Shown piece by piece: positions 23,942 through 31,793 of a DNA stretch of 64,000 nt (position 1 is its first letter; each line of letters begins with the position of its first letter). A model generated the notes under the pieces. It was not told the origin of the DNA, ran no database searches, and saw nothing but the letters and a program-made list of their open reading frames with translations. The DNA comes from Leifsonia sp. Leaf264 (GTDB lineage Bacteria > Actinomycetota > Actinomycetes > Actinomycetales > Microbacteriaceae): NCBI RefSeq assembly GCF_001422325.1, contig NZ_LMMR01000004.1:501752-565751 (forward strand). Direction: 5' to 3'. Position numbers and translations under genes: made by a program.

Positions 23942-24631
23942 ATGTTCTATTGGGTGATGAAGCACATCGTGGTGGGCCCACTCGTGTTGGGCATCTTCCG
24001 GCCCTGGGTGATCGGACTGGACAAGGTCCCGGAGAACGGCGCCGTCATCATGGCCGGCAACCATCTCTCATTCATCGACTCGATCTTCCTGCCGCTCATC
24101 ATGAAGCGCCGGATGGTCTTCCTCGCCAAGAGCGAGTACTTCACGGGCTCCGGGCTGAAGGGGTGGTTCACCCGCACCTTCCTGACCGCGGCCGGTCAGC
24201 TGCCGATCGACCGCTCCGGGGGCAAGGCCTCCGAAGCCTCCCTGAACACCGGCCTCGCCGTGCTCGGGGAGGGCACGATCCTCGGCATCTACCCCGAGGG
24301 CACCCGCAGCCCCGACGCGCGGCTCTACCGCGGTCGCACCGGTGTCGCGCGCATGGTCCTGGAGGCCGGCGTGCCGCTGGTCCCCGTCGTGATGGTCGAC
24401 ACCGAGAAGGTCATGCCGATCGGCACCCGGGTGCCCCGCGTGCGCCGGGTCGGCGTCATCTTCGGCGATCCCCTCGACTTCTCCAGGTTCGAGGGCCTCG
24501 AGGGCGATCGCTTCGTGCTGCGCAGCGTGACCGACGAGATCATGTACGAGCTCGGCCGCCTCAGCGGTCAGGAATACGTCGACGTCTACGCCAGTTCCGT
24601 GAAGGAGAAGCGGGCCGGCCTTTCGCGCTAG
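23942..24631 (+). CDS. 1-acyl-sn-glycerol-3-phosphate acyltransferase (PlsC-like)
   Basis: A 229-residue acyltransferase with the catalytic block NHLSFIDSIF (H-x4-D, about residues 40-50) and the acceptor-binding block YPEGTRSPDARLY (about 118-130). A hydrophobic N-terminal stretch (HIVVGPLVLGIFRPWVIG) should place it at the membrane. It adds an acyl chain to a glycerophosphate lipid precursor using acyl-CoA, which the FadD-like neighbour could supply. In M. tuberculosis a homologue (Rv2182c) lies at the equivalent place between fadD15 and aroG. Start ATG after CGAGGAG. Confidence 0.9.
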   Translation: MFYWVMKHIVVGPLVLGIFRPWVIGLDKVPENGAVIMAGNHLSFIDSIFLPLIMKRRMVFLAKSEYFTGSGLKGWFTRTFLTAAGQLPIDRSGGKASEASLNTGLAVLGEGTILGIYPEGTRSPDARLYRGRTGVARMVLEAGVPLVPVVMVDTEKVMPIGTRVPRVRRVGVIFGDPLDFSRFEGLEGDRFVLRSVTDEIMYELGRLSGQEYVDVYASSVKEKRAGLSR

Positions 24632-24634
24632 GCT
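24629..24634 (+). promoter_or_regulatory. Candidate -10 box TAGGCT upstream of aroG
   Basis: The stop codon of the acyltransferase gene forms the first half of TAGGCT. A transcript from here would have a leader of about 50 bases to the aroG start. Confidence 0.35.
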
Positions 24635-24690
24635 TGCCGGAACCGTGCCCTGGCACGGATCCGCCATTTCTCGATTAAGGAATCCACGTC

Positions 24691-26061
24691 GTGTCAGACC
24701 CCACCGAACCTGTTGTGCTCGCAGCCACGTCGGTCATCGAGGGTCTCGACTATTGGCGTGAGCTGCCGATCAAGCAGCAGCCGACATGGCCCGACGCGGA
24801 TGCAGCATCCGCCGCATCCGCCCAGATCGCGGCCCTGCCGCCCCTGGTCTTCGCCGGAGAGGTCGACATCCTGCGCGACCGCCTGGCCGCTGCTGCTCGC
24901 GGAGAGGCCTTCCTGCTGCAGGGCGGCGACTGCGCCGAGACCTTCGCCGGCGCCACAGCCGACCAGATCCGCAACCGCGTCAAGACCGTGCTGCAGATGG
25001 CCGTCGTGCTCACCTACGGCGCATCGATGCCCGTCGTCAAGATGGGCCGGATGGCCGGCCAGTTCGCCAAGCCGCGCTCGAGCGACAACGAGACCCGGAA
25101 CGGCGTCACGCTGCCCGCCTACCGCGGCGACATCGTCAACGGCTACGAGTTCACGCCGGAGTCGCGCGCGGCAGACCCCGCCCGCCTCGTGCAGGGCTAC
25201 CACACGGCCGCGTCGACCCTGAACCTCATCCGAGCCTTCACCCAGGGCGGCTTCGCCGACCTCCGCCAGGTGCACAGCTGGAACAAGGGCTTCGCCGCGA
25301 ACCCGGCAAACCAGCGCTACGAGGGCATGGCCGGCGAGATCGACCGCGCCGTGCGATTCATGGAGGCGTGCGGAGCCGACTTCGAGGCTATGAAGCGCAC
25401 GGAGTTCTACACCGGCCACGAGGGCCTGCTGATGGACTACGAGCGGCCGATGACCCGCATCGACTCGCGCACCGGAACGCCGTACAACACCTCATCGCAC
25501 TTCATCTGGATCGGAGAGCGCACTCGCGAGCTCGACGGCGCCCACGTCGACTTCCTGTCGCGCGTGCGCAACCCGATCGGCGTGAAGCTTGGTCCGACGA
25601 CGACGCCCGACGACATGCTCGCCCTGGTCGACAAGCTCGACCCCGACCGCGAGCCCGGTCGCCTCACCTTCATCACCCGCATGGGAGCCGGACGGATCCG
25701 CGAGGCACTGCCTCCGCTCCTCGAGGCGATCAAGGCGAGCGATGCGCAGCCGCTCTGGGTCACCGACCCCATGCACGGCAACGGCCTCACCACGCCCCTC
25801 GGCTACAAGACGCGTCGCTTCGACGACGTGGTCGACGAGGTGAAGGGCTTCTTCGAGGCCCACCGTGCGGCGGGGACGCACCCGGGCGGCATCCACGTCG
25901 AGCTCACCGGTGACGACGTCACCGAGTGCCTCGGCGGCTCGGAGCACATCGACGAGGCCGACCTGGCGACCCGCTACGAGTCGCTCTGCGACCCGCGCCT
26001 CAACCACATGCAGTCACTCGAACTGGCCTTCCTCGTCGCCGAGGAGCTCTCGCACCGCTGA
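24691..26061 (+). CDS. aroG: Class II DAHP synthase (3-deoxy-7-phosphoheptulonate synthase)
   Basis: A 456-residue type II DAHP synthase, the plant/actinobacterial form. Signature segments are LQGGDCAETFAGATADQIRN (about residues 70-90), VVKMGRMAGQFAKPRSS, and GANRIREALPPLL-like and DPMHGNGLTTPLGYKTR regions with the metal ligands. It catalyses the first step of the shikimate pathway from PEP and erythrose 4-phosphate. The GTG start at 24691 follows AAGGAATCCACGTC. The gene ends before the repeat block at 26072 and is convergent with the kinase. In mycobacteria the same gene neighbours pknL. Confidence 0.95.
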   Translation: MSDPTEPVVLAATSVIEGLDYWRELPIKQQPTWPDADAASAASAQIAALPPLVFAGEVDILRDRLAAAARGEAFLLQGGDCAETFAGATADQIRNRVKTVLQMAVVLTYGASMPVVKMGRMAGQFAKPRSSDNETRNGVTLPAYRGDIVNGYEFTPESRAADPARLVQGYHTAASTLNLIRAFTQGGFADLRQVHSWNKGFAANPANQRYEGMAGEIDRAVRFMEACGADFEAMKRTEFYTGHEGLLMDYERPMTRIDSRTGTPYNTSSHFIWIGERTRELDGAHVDFLSRVRNPIGVKLGPTTTPDDMLALVDKLDPDREPGRLTFITRMGAGRIREALPPLLEAIKASDAQPLWVTDPMHGNGLTTPLGYKTRRFDDVVDEVKGFFEAHRAAGTHPGGIHVELTGDDVTECLGGSEHIDEADLATRYESLCDPRLNHMQSLELAFLVAEELSHR

Positions 26062-26071
26062 CGCTCGGCTC

Positions 26072-26112
26072 CCGTGCCTCTGCGGGCGGCATCTCCGCCC
26101 GCAGAGGCACGG
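26072..26112 (+). terminator. Perfect 18-bp hairpin terminator after aroG
   Basis: CCGTGCCTCTGCGGGCGG (26072-26089) and CCGCCCGCAGAGGCACGG (26095-26112) are exact complements around the loop CATCT. It begins 11 bp after the aroG stop. No T-run follows, as often in high-GC actinobacteria. Confidence 0.75.
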
Positions 26113-26238
26113 AAGCCCCGCCTCGCCCGCCGAGGCACGGGAGTCCGCTCCGCTCCGCTCCGCCCTGCCCGCAGAGGCATGGCAGCCCCGCCCGCAGAGG
26201 CACGGGCACGGGAGCGGAGCGAGCGCGCCGAAGCGCTC

Positions 26239-26265
26239 GGGCCGAGCCGGCGTCGAACTCGGCCC
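26239..26265 (-). terminator. Hairpin after the pknL stop
   Basis: GGGCCGAG (26239-26246) pairs with CTCGGCCC (26258-26265); it lies 8 bp past the kinase stop on the minus strand. Neighbouring GAGCCGG and CCGGCTC give an alternative, overlapping stem. Confidence 0.5.
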
Positions 26266-26272
26266 GGCTCCG

Positions 26273-28183
26273 TCAGCCCGCGAAGTTGGCGCTGACGGTC
26301 GTGCCCGCCGGCACCTTCTCGCCGGCCGAGGGCGATTGGGTGTTCACCGTGAGGGCGTCGCGGAACAACTCGGGGACGTCGGTCTCGAAGGTGAAGCCGG
26401 CATCCTGGATCACCTGGGCGGCCTCGTTGATGGTCTTGCCCGACACGTCGGGAACGTCGAACAGCTCGACGCCCTTCGACATGGTGAGCGTGATCGTGTC
26501 GCCCACCCGCACAGGGTCGGTGTCGGCCGAGATGGCGACGACGTCTCCCTCCGGCACGGTGTCGCTGTAGACGAGATCGCCCTCCTTGGGCTTCAGCTTG
26601 ACGTCGGAGAGGGCCTGCTTGGCATCCTCACGGCCCATACCGACCACGTTGGGGATGTTGCCGACGGAGACGACGAGCGTCACGGGACCGCTGTCGGGAT
26701 AGGTGGCCGGCAACGCGGCACCGTCGCCGTCGAGGGCGGCGATCACGAGGCCCTTGTCGACCTCGCCGCTGAACTGCTCGATGGAATCGCCGAGGGTGAA
26801 GCGGGCGAGTGCGGTGCGGGCGTCGGCTTCGCTCTTCCCGGCCACGGCCGGAACCTCGAGCATCTCGGCGCCGAGCGACACGTAGAGGGTGACAGTGCCG
26901 CCCTTGGTCACCTCGCTGCCCGAGTCGGGGTCTGTGCCCGAGACGAGGTCCTTCGCGACAGCGAGGTCGTAGCGGGAGGCCGGCTTCACGGCGAAGCCCT
27001 CGGCGACGAGTGCTGCCGTCGCGGCATCCTGGGACTTGCCCGCGACGTCGGGGACTCGCGCGAGGGAGCCGGGGCCGGCGCCGAAGTACCAGCCCGTCGC
27101 TCCAGCGAGTGCGGCCACGATGAGGACCAGCGCGAACAGCCAGTACCCGCGACGTGCCCGCGTGCGGGTGGCGCCTGCCAGCTCGGCACTGGCATCGGCG
27201 GCGACAGGGCCAGTGCGGTGTCGGCCCGGCGCTTGGACGTGCGTGAGGATCTGGGTCTCGTCGTCACCGGATGCCGTGAGCGGCGCGCTCGGCAGCACCA
27301 CGGTCGGCGCAACGCCCTCCGCCGACGCTCCAGCGGGGTCACGCACGAGCTTCTCGACGTCGCGCAGCCGCTCGAGCATCACCCTGGCGTCGCGCGGGCG
27401 GTTCTCGGGGTCGCGAGCCGTCGCCCAGACGACGAGGTCGTCGAGGCCGCGCGGAGTCGTGGGAACGCGAGAGCTCGGGCGGGGCACCTGTTCGTTGGCA
27501 TGCTGGTAGGCGATCTGCATCGGAGCCTCGCCGACGAAGGGCTGCTCGCCCGTGAGCATCTCGTACATCATGATGCCGAGCGCGTAGATGTCGCTCCGGG
27601 CATCGGCGACGCCGCGCGTGACGAGCTCGGGGGAGAGGTACGCGATGGTTCCGAGGAGGGCCTGCCCAGTGGCGGTGTTGGCGCTCGCGGCGCGGGCGAG
27701 GCCGAAGTCGCCGAGCTTGATGCGGCCGTCGTCGGCCAGCAGCACGTTCTCGGGCTTCATGTCGCGGTGCACGATGCCGGCCTTGTGCGCGGCGGCGAGC
27801 CCCGACAGTACAGCCGACATGATGTCGATGGTCTGTTCCGGCGTCAGGCGGCCGTAGTCCTTGAGCAGATCACGCAGTGTGATGCCGGGCAGGTACTCCA
27901 TGACCAGGTACGCCATGTCTGAGTCCTGGCCCTGGTCGAAGACGTTGACGACGTTCGGATGCGCCAGGCGCGCGGCCGACCGCGCCTCCTGTACGAACCG
28001 GCTCTTGAAGGTGTTGTCGTCGGCAAGGTGGCCGTGCATGATCTTGATCGCGACGCGGCGCTCCAGGCGCAGGTCCGTCGCGAGATAGACGGTCGCCATG
28101 CCGCCTCGGGCGATCCGCGAGCGCACCTGATAGCGGCCGTCGATGAGGCGGCCGAGCATCGGGTCGGTGGGCGTGACGGTCAC
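26273..28183 (-). CDS. pknL: PASTA-domain Ser/Thr protein kinase, PknL by position
   Basis: A 636-residue membrane kinase. The kinase domain (about residues 15-275) has GGMATVYLA (P-loop), VAIKIMHG (Lys), IVHRDMKPENVLL and LGDFGLARA. A Pro/Thr-rich linker leads to one membrane helix (WLFALVLIVAALAGATGWYF, about 346-366) and four extracellular PASTA repeats ending at the C-terminus (for example VPAVAGKSEADARTALA and VPDVSGKTINEAAQVIQDAG). PASTA domains bind peptidoglycan fragments or lipid II. Its place next to aroG and an Rv2175c-like gene matches pknL of mycobacteria, where the PASTA part is missing; corynebacterial PknL has it. Start is GTG at 28183; a second possible start is the ATG at 28159. 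Confidence 0.9.
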   Translation of the reverse strand: MTVTPTDPMLGRLIDGRYQVRSRIARGGMATVYLATDLRLERRVAIKIMHGHLADDNTFKSRFVQEARSAARLAHPNVVNVFDQGQDSDMAYLVMEYLPGITLRDLLKDYGRLTPEQTIDIMSAVLSGLAAAHKAGIVHRDMKPENVLLADDGRIKLGDFGLARAASANTATGQALLGTIAYLSPELVTRGVADARSDIYALGIMMYEMLTGEQPFVGEAPMQIAYQHANEQVPRPSSRVPTTPRGLDDLVVWATARDPENRPRDARVMLERLRDVEKLVRDPAGASAEGVAPTVVLPSAPLTASGDDETQILTHVQAPGRHRTGPVAADASAELAGATRTRARRGYWLFALVLIVAALAGATGWYFGAGPGSLARVPDVAGKSQDAATAALVAEGFAVKPASRYDLAVAKDLVSGTDPDSGSEVTKGGTVTLYVSLGAEMLEVPAVAGKSEADARTALARFTLGDSIEQFSGEVDKGLVIAALDGDGAALPATYPDSGPVTLVVSVGNIPNVVGMGREDAKQALSDVKLKPKEGDLVYSDTVPEGDVVAISADTDPVRVGDTITLTMSKGVELFDVPDVSGKTINEAAQVIQDAGFTFETDVPELFRDALTVNTQSPSAGEKVPAGTTVSANFAG

Positions 28184-28271
28184 CTCGTGATTGTACGAAA
28201 CCAGCGGGCGTCCGCCCCGTCAAAACACCGGGAAGCAGGGCATTGGTGGTCGATCGTGATCTCGAGGTCGC

Positions 28272-29465
28272 TCAGCCGAGCAGCGCGAGCCAGGCGCGAG
28301 CCGACGGCTCCCACTTGGCATAGGCGTCGGGGTATGCCGAGATCTGCACGGCCTGGGCGGCCTGGGTGACGCTCATCCGTTCCCAGCCCGCGATGTCGAG
28401 GAGTCCGCGCGTGCGCCCGTGGTTGGGATTGCCGGCCCCGCCGTAGAAGGCCTTGGTGGCGCGCAGCGGGTCGCGCACCTGCGCCTTGGTTCCCCATCCC
28501 GTGCTCGGTCGCTGCTGGAAGAGCCCGAGGGAATCGCGATCGCCGTGGTCGACGTTCTCGAGGCCGGACTCCTGCGCCGCCGCAGCGAGGGCCACGACGA
28601 TGCCCTGATCGCTGACGCCGAGCTGGCGCCCGACGGCGACGATGGTGGCGGCGTTCGTGCGCATCGAGTCGGAGAGCTCGGCGATGCGCCCGGCCTTGAC
28701 GGCCGCGCGTGCGGCCTCGGGCGACGGCGGCGACGGAATGATGATCTTCTGCCCGGGAACGATGTAGCTCGACCAGTCGAGCTTGTTGGCATCGAGGATC
28801 GCCTGGATGCTCTGCCCGACGGATGCCGCGATGTCGCTGATGGTGTCGCCGGCGAGGACGGTGTGCACCTTCAGCGGTGCGGCCTGCGCCACGGGAGTCA
28901 CGGCGGGCGCGGCAGGCGCAGCCGGCGCAGCGGCCGCCGTCGTCGCCGCAGCTCCCGACAGCCTGAGCTTCTGTCCGGGGAAGATCATGCTCGACCAGGT
29001 CAGGCCGTTCGCGTCGAGGACCTGCTGGGTGCGCAGGCCGGCCGCTGCGGCGATTCCGCTGACGGTGTCGCCCGCCACGACGGTGTGAGTCCGGACGGCC
29101 CCGGGCGCCGGAGCCTGGGGAGCCGGAGCGGGGGCCGCCGGCTTCGGTGCTGCCGTCCTGAGCACGAGCACCTGGCCGGGGAAGATCAGGCTCGACCAGT
29201 CGAGGCCGTTCAGGGAGAGGATGGTGCGGGTCTTCAGGCCGAAGCGTTCGGCCAGGCCGCTCACGGTGTCACCCGAGGCGACAGTGTAGGTCGAGGGCGC
29301 CTTCTGAGAGGCGCGAACCGCTGCGGGCTTCGCTGCCGAAGGGGCCTGGGCGGCCCGATCCGTCGACGGCTGCATCAGTCGTTTCGCGGGTGTCGCGGCC
29401 ACAGGAGCGGTTCCGCCGAGGGTCATGGCGATCGCGCTGGCGATCGCGACTGGAGCGAGAGACAT
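28272..29465 (-). CDS. Secreted triple-LysM protein with lysozyme-like C-terminal domain
   Basis: A 397-residue protein. An N-terminal signal-peptide-like stretch (MSLAPVAIASAIAMTLGGTA) is followed by three LysM domains, each opening with YTVASGDTVSGLAERFG-type sequence (about residues 58-102, 125-170, 195-240) and separated by Ala/Pro linkers. The C-terminal ~120 residues contain AAQESGLENVDHGDRDSLGL and FQQRPSTGWGT, a segment common in actinobacterial wall hydrolases of the transglycosylase/lysozyme superfamily, with a Glu in the expected catalytic position (QESG). It probably binds and cuts peptidoglycan outside the cell. It lies between pknL and the Rv2175c-like gene, where mycobacteria have no such gene. 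Confidence 0.85.
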   Translation of the reverse strand: MSLAPVAIASAIAMTLGGTAPVAATPAKRLMQPSTDRAAQAPSAAKPAAVRASQKAPSTYTVASGDTVSGLAERFGLKTRTILSLNGLDWSSLIFPGQVLVLRTAAPKPAAPAPAPQAPAPGAVRTHTVVAGDTVSGIAAAAGLRTQQVLDANGLTWSSMIFPGQKLRLSGAAATTAAAAPAAPAAPAVTPVAQAAPLKVHTVLAGDTISDIAASVGQSIQAILDANKLDWSSYIVPGQKIIIPSPPSPEAARAAVKAGRIAELSDSMRTNAATIVAVGRQLGVSDQGIVVALAAAAQESGLENVDHGDRDSLGLFQQRPSTGWGTKAQVRDPLRATKAFYGGAGNPNHGRTRGLLDIAGWERMSVTQAAQAVQISAYPDAYAKWEPSARAWLALLG

Positions 29466-29641
29466 GGATGATCCTCCGTCGTGTCACGGTGTCGACAAGG
29501 CTGACATGAAAGTGAGCATGAGTCAACTAGTGGGGCAGGAGGTGTCAATGTTACTCAAGTGAAATGGCGCGTGCTGACAGCTGACGTCATCCGGGGGCGC
29601 GACGGTTGGATGCATCACGTCCGACATGGCACTCTTGAACC
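29466..29641. promoter_or_regulatory. Divergent upstream region of LysM gene and Rv2175c-like gene
   Basis: The 176 bp are less GC-rich than the surroundings. On the minus strand GGAGGATC at about 29469-29476 is a ribosome binding site for the LysM gene. The middle (about 29520-29570) has ACTAGTTGACTC and TCAAGTGAAA stretches that could hold -35/-10 elements, but I could not assign them. Confidence 0.35.
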
Positions 29642-29983
29642 GTGACCGATGACATCTCCGATCGCCCCTGGCTGACAGTTCCCGACCTCGTGGAGGTGCT
29701 CGGCATCGGGCAGAGCCGTGTGCGTCGCCTCATCGAGGACCGCCACCTGCTCGCGGTGCGTCGCGACGGCGTGCTCCAGGTTCCCGCCGCCTTCCTCGAG
29801 GGTGCGGAGCCGTTGCACGAGCTGCGCGGCACGATCTTCGTCCTCTCCGACGCCGGATTCAGCGACGAGGAGGCCGTGGCCTGGTTGCTGGAGCGCGACG
29901 ACAGCCTCGACGCGGCTCCGATCGAGGCGTTGCGGTCAGGCCGCAAGACCGAGGTGCGACGGGTCGCCCAGGCCCTCGCCTGA
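29642..29983 (+). CDS. Rv2175c-family DNA-binding protein
   Basis: A 113-residue protein with an N-terminal helix-turn-helix (WLTVPDLVEVLGIGQSRVRRLIEDRHLLAVRRDG) and a conserved C-terminal half (HELRGTIFVLSDAGFSDEEAVAWLLERDDSL). It is the orthologue of M. tuberculosis Rv2175c, a DNA-binding protein reported as a PknL substrate whose DNA binding is lost on phosphorylation. Two N-terminal Thr residues (positions 2 and 12) are possible phosphorylation sites here. The kinase PknL is encoded 1.5 kb away, which supports the pair. Start is GTG; target genes unknown. Confidence 0.88.
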   Translation: MTDDISDRPWLTVPDLVEVLGIGQSRVRRLIEDRHLLAVRRDGVLQVPAAFLEGAEPLHELRGTIFVLSDAGFSDEEAVAWLLERDDSLDAAPIEALRSGRKTEVRRVAQALA

Positions 29984-30024
29984 CCCCGCGCCTGACGCGC
30001 GCGGTCACGGCCGCTCGTTGAGTC

Positions 30025-31146
30025 TCAGGATGCGCGACGCGTGACGGTCTCGGCCAGCAGCGCGAGCTCGCGCCGTGATCGCCGCGTGAGCGGTGCATCC
30101 GTCATCACCGTCGTGGCCCTCACGACCTGGCGGGCGATGAGAGCCTCCATCTCGTCGACGGCTCCGCTGGCCGTGATCGTGGACTGCAGCAGGCGGATCT
30201 GGTCGACGTCGAGCTCCGGGTCGCCGAGCAACTCGTCGAGCAGGCGGCGCGGACCGGGGCCGATGCGCTCGCGTGCCATCGCGATGAGCATGGTGCGCTT
30301 GCCCTCCCGCAGGTCGTCGCCGCTGGGCTTGCCGGTGACCTGCTCATCGCCGAAGACACCGAGCAGGTCGTCCCGCAGCTGGTAGGCGATGCCGAGCGGG
30401 AGCCCGAAGGTGCGCAGGGCTGCCAGCTGCTCATCGGTTCCGCCGCCGAGGGCCGCACCGATCACGAGGGGAGCGAGCACGCTGTACTTGGCCGACTTGA
30501 ACGTGATGACGACCTCGGCGCGAGAGCGCATCTCATCCTCCGAGCGAGTCGGCCACGCACGTTCCTCGAGGATGTCGAGGTACTGGCCGCCCGTCACTTC
30601 GGTGCGCATCCGATTGAACTCGAGCCTGGTACGACGCGCTGACTCCCGGTCGGGGAGCAGGTCGAGGGCCTCGTCGAGCAGCTCGTCGCTCCACCCGAGC
30701 AGCAGGTCGCCGTGCAGGATCGCTGCGGCGCGGCCGAACTCGGCGCCGTCGCCGGCCCACCCGGACTCCCGGTGCAGTGTCTCGAAGCTGCGATGCGCCG
30801 AGGGGGCGCCGCGACGGGTGTCCGAGTTGTCGATGATGTCATCGTGGACGAGCGCTGCGGCGTGGAAGATCTCGAGCGCGGCCGCCACGGCGACGACGGC
30901 GGACAGGTCGGGGGCGTCGCTCTCGTCCGAGAACGGGTCGAATCCGTCCGGCTCACCCGACACCGATTGCCATCCCCAGTAGGCGAACAGGGCCCGGAAT
31001 CTCTTCCCACCGCTGAGAAAGCGCCGAGAGATCTCGACGAGCGGTGTGAGTTCCTCACTGATGGAGGAGAGAATTGAGGAACGATCCGATACGAACTCAT
31101 CGATGCGCGTCTGTACGAGATCGGCCAGTCGAGTGCTTTCTGCCAC
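30025..31146 (-). CDS. Polyprenyl diphosphate synthase (IdsA-like)
   Basis: A 373-residue trans-prenyltransferase, longer than CrtE. The two aspartate-rich motifs are ALVHDDIIDNSDTRRGAPS (about residues 95-113) and YQLRDDLLGVFGDEQVTGKP (about 255-275). By position (after the Rv2175c-like gene, before the dcw cluster) it corresponds to mycobacterial idsA2. It should make geranylgeranyl or similar diphosphates for menaquinone or other isoprenoids, separate from the CrtE that feeds the carotenoid operon. The GTG start at 31146 has a TAGGCT box six bases upstream on the minus strand, so the mRNA is probably leaderless. Confidence 0.9.
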   Translation of the reverse strand: MAESTRLADLVQTRIDEFVSDRSSILSSISEELTPLVEISRRFLSGGKRFRALFAYWGWQSVSGEPDGFDPFSDESDAPDLSAVVAVAAALEIFHAAALVHDDIIDNSDTRRGAPSAHRSFETLHRESGWAGDGAEFGRAAAILHGDLLLGWSDELLDEALDLLPDRESARRTRLEFNRMRTEVTGGQYLDILEERAWPTRSEDEMRSRAEVVITFKSAKYSVLAPLVIGAALGGGTDEQLAALRTFGLPLGIAYQLRDDLLGVFGDEQVTGKPSGDDLREGKRTMLIAMARERIGPGPRRLLDELLGDPELDVDQIRLLQSTITASGAVDEMEALIARQVVRATTVMTDAPLTRRSRRELALLAETVTRRAS

Positions 31147-31152
31147 GCGTCT

Positions 31153-31158
31153 AGCCTA
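31153..31158 (-). promoter_or_regulatory. Candidate -10 box TAGGCT for the polyprenyl synthase gene
   Basis: Minus-strand TAGGCT followed by six bases and the GTG at 31146. Divergent from the DUF3040 gene 76 bp away, which has its own TACACT at about 31174-31179. Confidence 0.5.
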
Positions 31159-31222
31159 GCTTTCACTCGCGAGGCTACACTTTGAACGTATCTCGACTGA
31201 TCCCGAGTGCGAAGGGAATGAG

Positions 31223-31603
31223 ATGCCGCTTTCAGAGCAAGAGCAGAGACTCCTCGATGAGATGGAGCGCAGTCTCTATCACAACGATGCCGATTTCGTG
31301 GCGACCGTGGGTGCGCCTCGAGGTCGACCCAACTACAGGGCGATAGTGCTCGGTGTACTCCTCGCGGTCGCGGGCCTCGCCGCGCTGATCGCCGGTGTGG
31401 CCGTCGACCTGCTGATCGTGGGCATCGGCGGGTTCATCCTGATGTTTATCGGAGTGCTCGTCGCCATCACCCCGAGCAAGCGCGCCGCGGCTCCCGAGGA
31501 GCTGCCGACGTCCTCGAAGCCGAAGAAGGCGGCATCCGCCGACCGCGGCTTCATGGACCGCTTGAACGACCGGTGGGACCACCGCCAGGACGGTCAGGAC
31601 TAG
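31223..31603 (+). CDS. DUF3040 membrane protein
   Basis: A 126-residue protein starting MPLSEQEQRLLDEMERSLYH, the signature of DUF3040. Two adjacent hydrophobic helices (about residues 38-58 and 60-80, IVLGVLLAVAGLAALIAGVA then LLIVGIGGFILMFIGVLVAI) follow, then a charged tail (SKPKKAASADRGFMDRLNDR). The family is confined to actinobacteria and usually encoded just upstream of mraZ, as here. Function unknown; the location suggests a link to envelope growth. The ATG follows GAAGGGAATGAG. A run of ten C begins 8 bp after the stop. Confidence 0.88.
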   Translation: MPLSEQEQRLLDEMERSLYHNDADFVATVGAPRGRPNYRAIVLGVLLAVAGLAALIAGVAVDLLIVGIGGFILMFIGVLVAITPSKRAAAPEELPTSSKPKKAASADRGFMDRLNDRWDHRQDGQD

Positions 31604-31610
31604 GCGAGAG

Positions 31611-31620
31611 CCCCCCCCCC
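31611..31620. repeat. Homopolymer run of ten C
   Basis: Ten consecutive C residues lie just after the DUF3040 stop codon, between it and the terminator hairpin. Runs of this length are rare in the rest of the window. It is not in a reading frame, so phase variation of a protein is unlikely. Confidence 0.9.
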
Positions 31621-31643
31621 AACTCCACACTTCTCCACCCTCA

Positions 31644-31673
31644 GGGCCGATCCTCACGGATCGGCCCTTTTTT
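31644..31673 (+). terminator. Rho-independent terminator after DUF3040 gene
   Basis: GGGCCGATCC (31644-31653) pairs with GGATCGGCCC (31658-31667) around TCAC and is followed by six T (31668-31673). This is the only textbook intrinsic terminator recognised in the window and isolates mraZ from upstream transcription. Confidence 0.92.
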
Positions 31674-31740
31674 CGTGCCCGGATGCGCCTGGGTGCGTTC
31701 CTGTCGCTCCATTTCCCTCCACCCCGTTCTTCCCTTGTAT

Positions 31741-31773
31741 TTCGGGGCAGAAACACCCCGATTCGGGGCTGAA
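31741..31773. repeat. Direct repeat TTCGGGGC upstream of mraZ
   Basis: TTCGGGGCAGAA (31741-31752) is repeated as TTCGGGGCTGAA (31762-31773). The intervening CACCCCG can pair with either CGGGG, giving two alternative short stems. The function is unknown; the region lies between the terminator and the GTGG boxes and could include the dcw promoter. Confidence 0.5.
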
Positions 31774-31793
31774 TAGAGGAATGTCGAACACTT

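Larger units (their letters stand above)
26062..26272. repeat. Intergenic block of 16-bp repeats and hairpins
   Basis: Between the convergent aroG and pknL stops the unit GCCCGCAGAGGCACGG occurs four times with at most one or two changes (26097-26112, 26125-26140, 26167-26182, 26190-26205) and once more in reverse complement inside the hairpin arm at 26072. The spacers hold GCTCCGCTCC (about 26147-26156) and its complement GGAGCGGAGC (26211-26220). No convincing gene lies in this block, although it is open in several frames. The copies look like expansion by slippage or recombination around a terminator. Confidence 0.8.

Noticed and set aside
26062-26272. CRISPR-like array
   Set aside because: The units are only 16 bp, spacers are unequal (7-26 bp) and share sequence with each other, and there is no cas gene. 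It is better explained as expanded terminator repeats.
26062-26272. Small repeat protein encoded in the intergenic block
   Set aside because: Frames are open on both strands, but there is no ribosome binding site, the frames overlap aroG or pknL ends and the hairpin explains the sequence better.
25865-27922. A 685-codon plus-strand open frame opposite the kinase gene
   Set aside because: It is antisense to the well-supported pknL and the end of aroG, is built of low-complexity Arg/Gly/Ala/Val sequence and resembles no family; long open shadow frames are expected at 70% GC.
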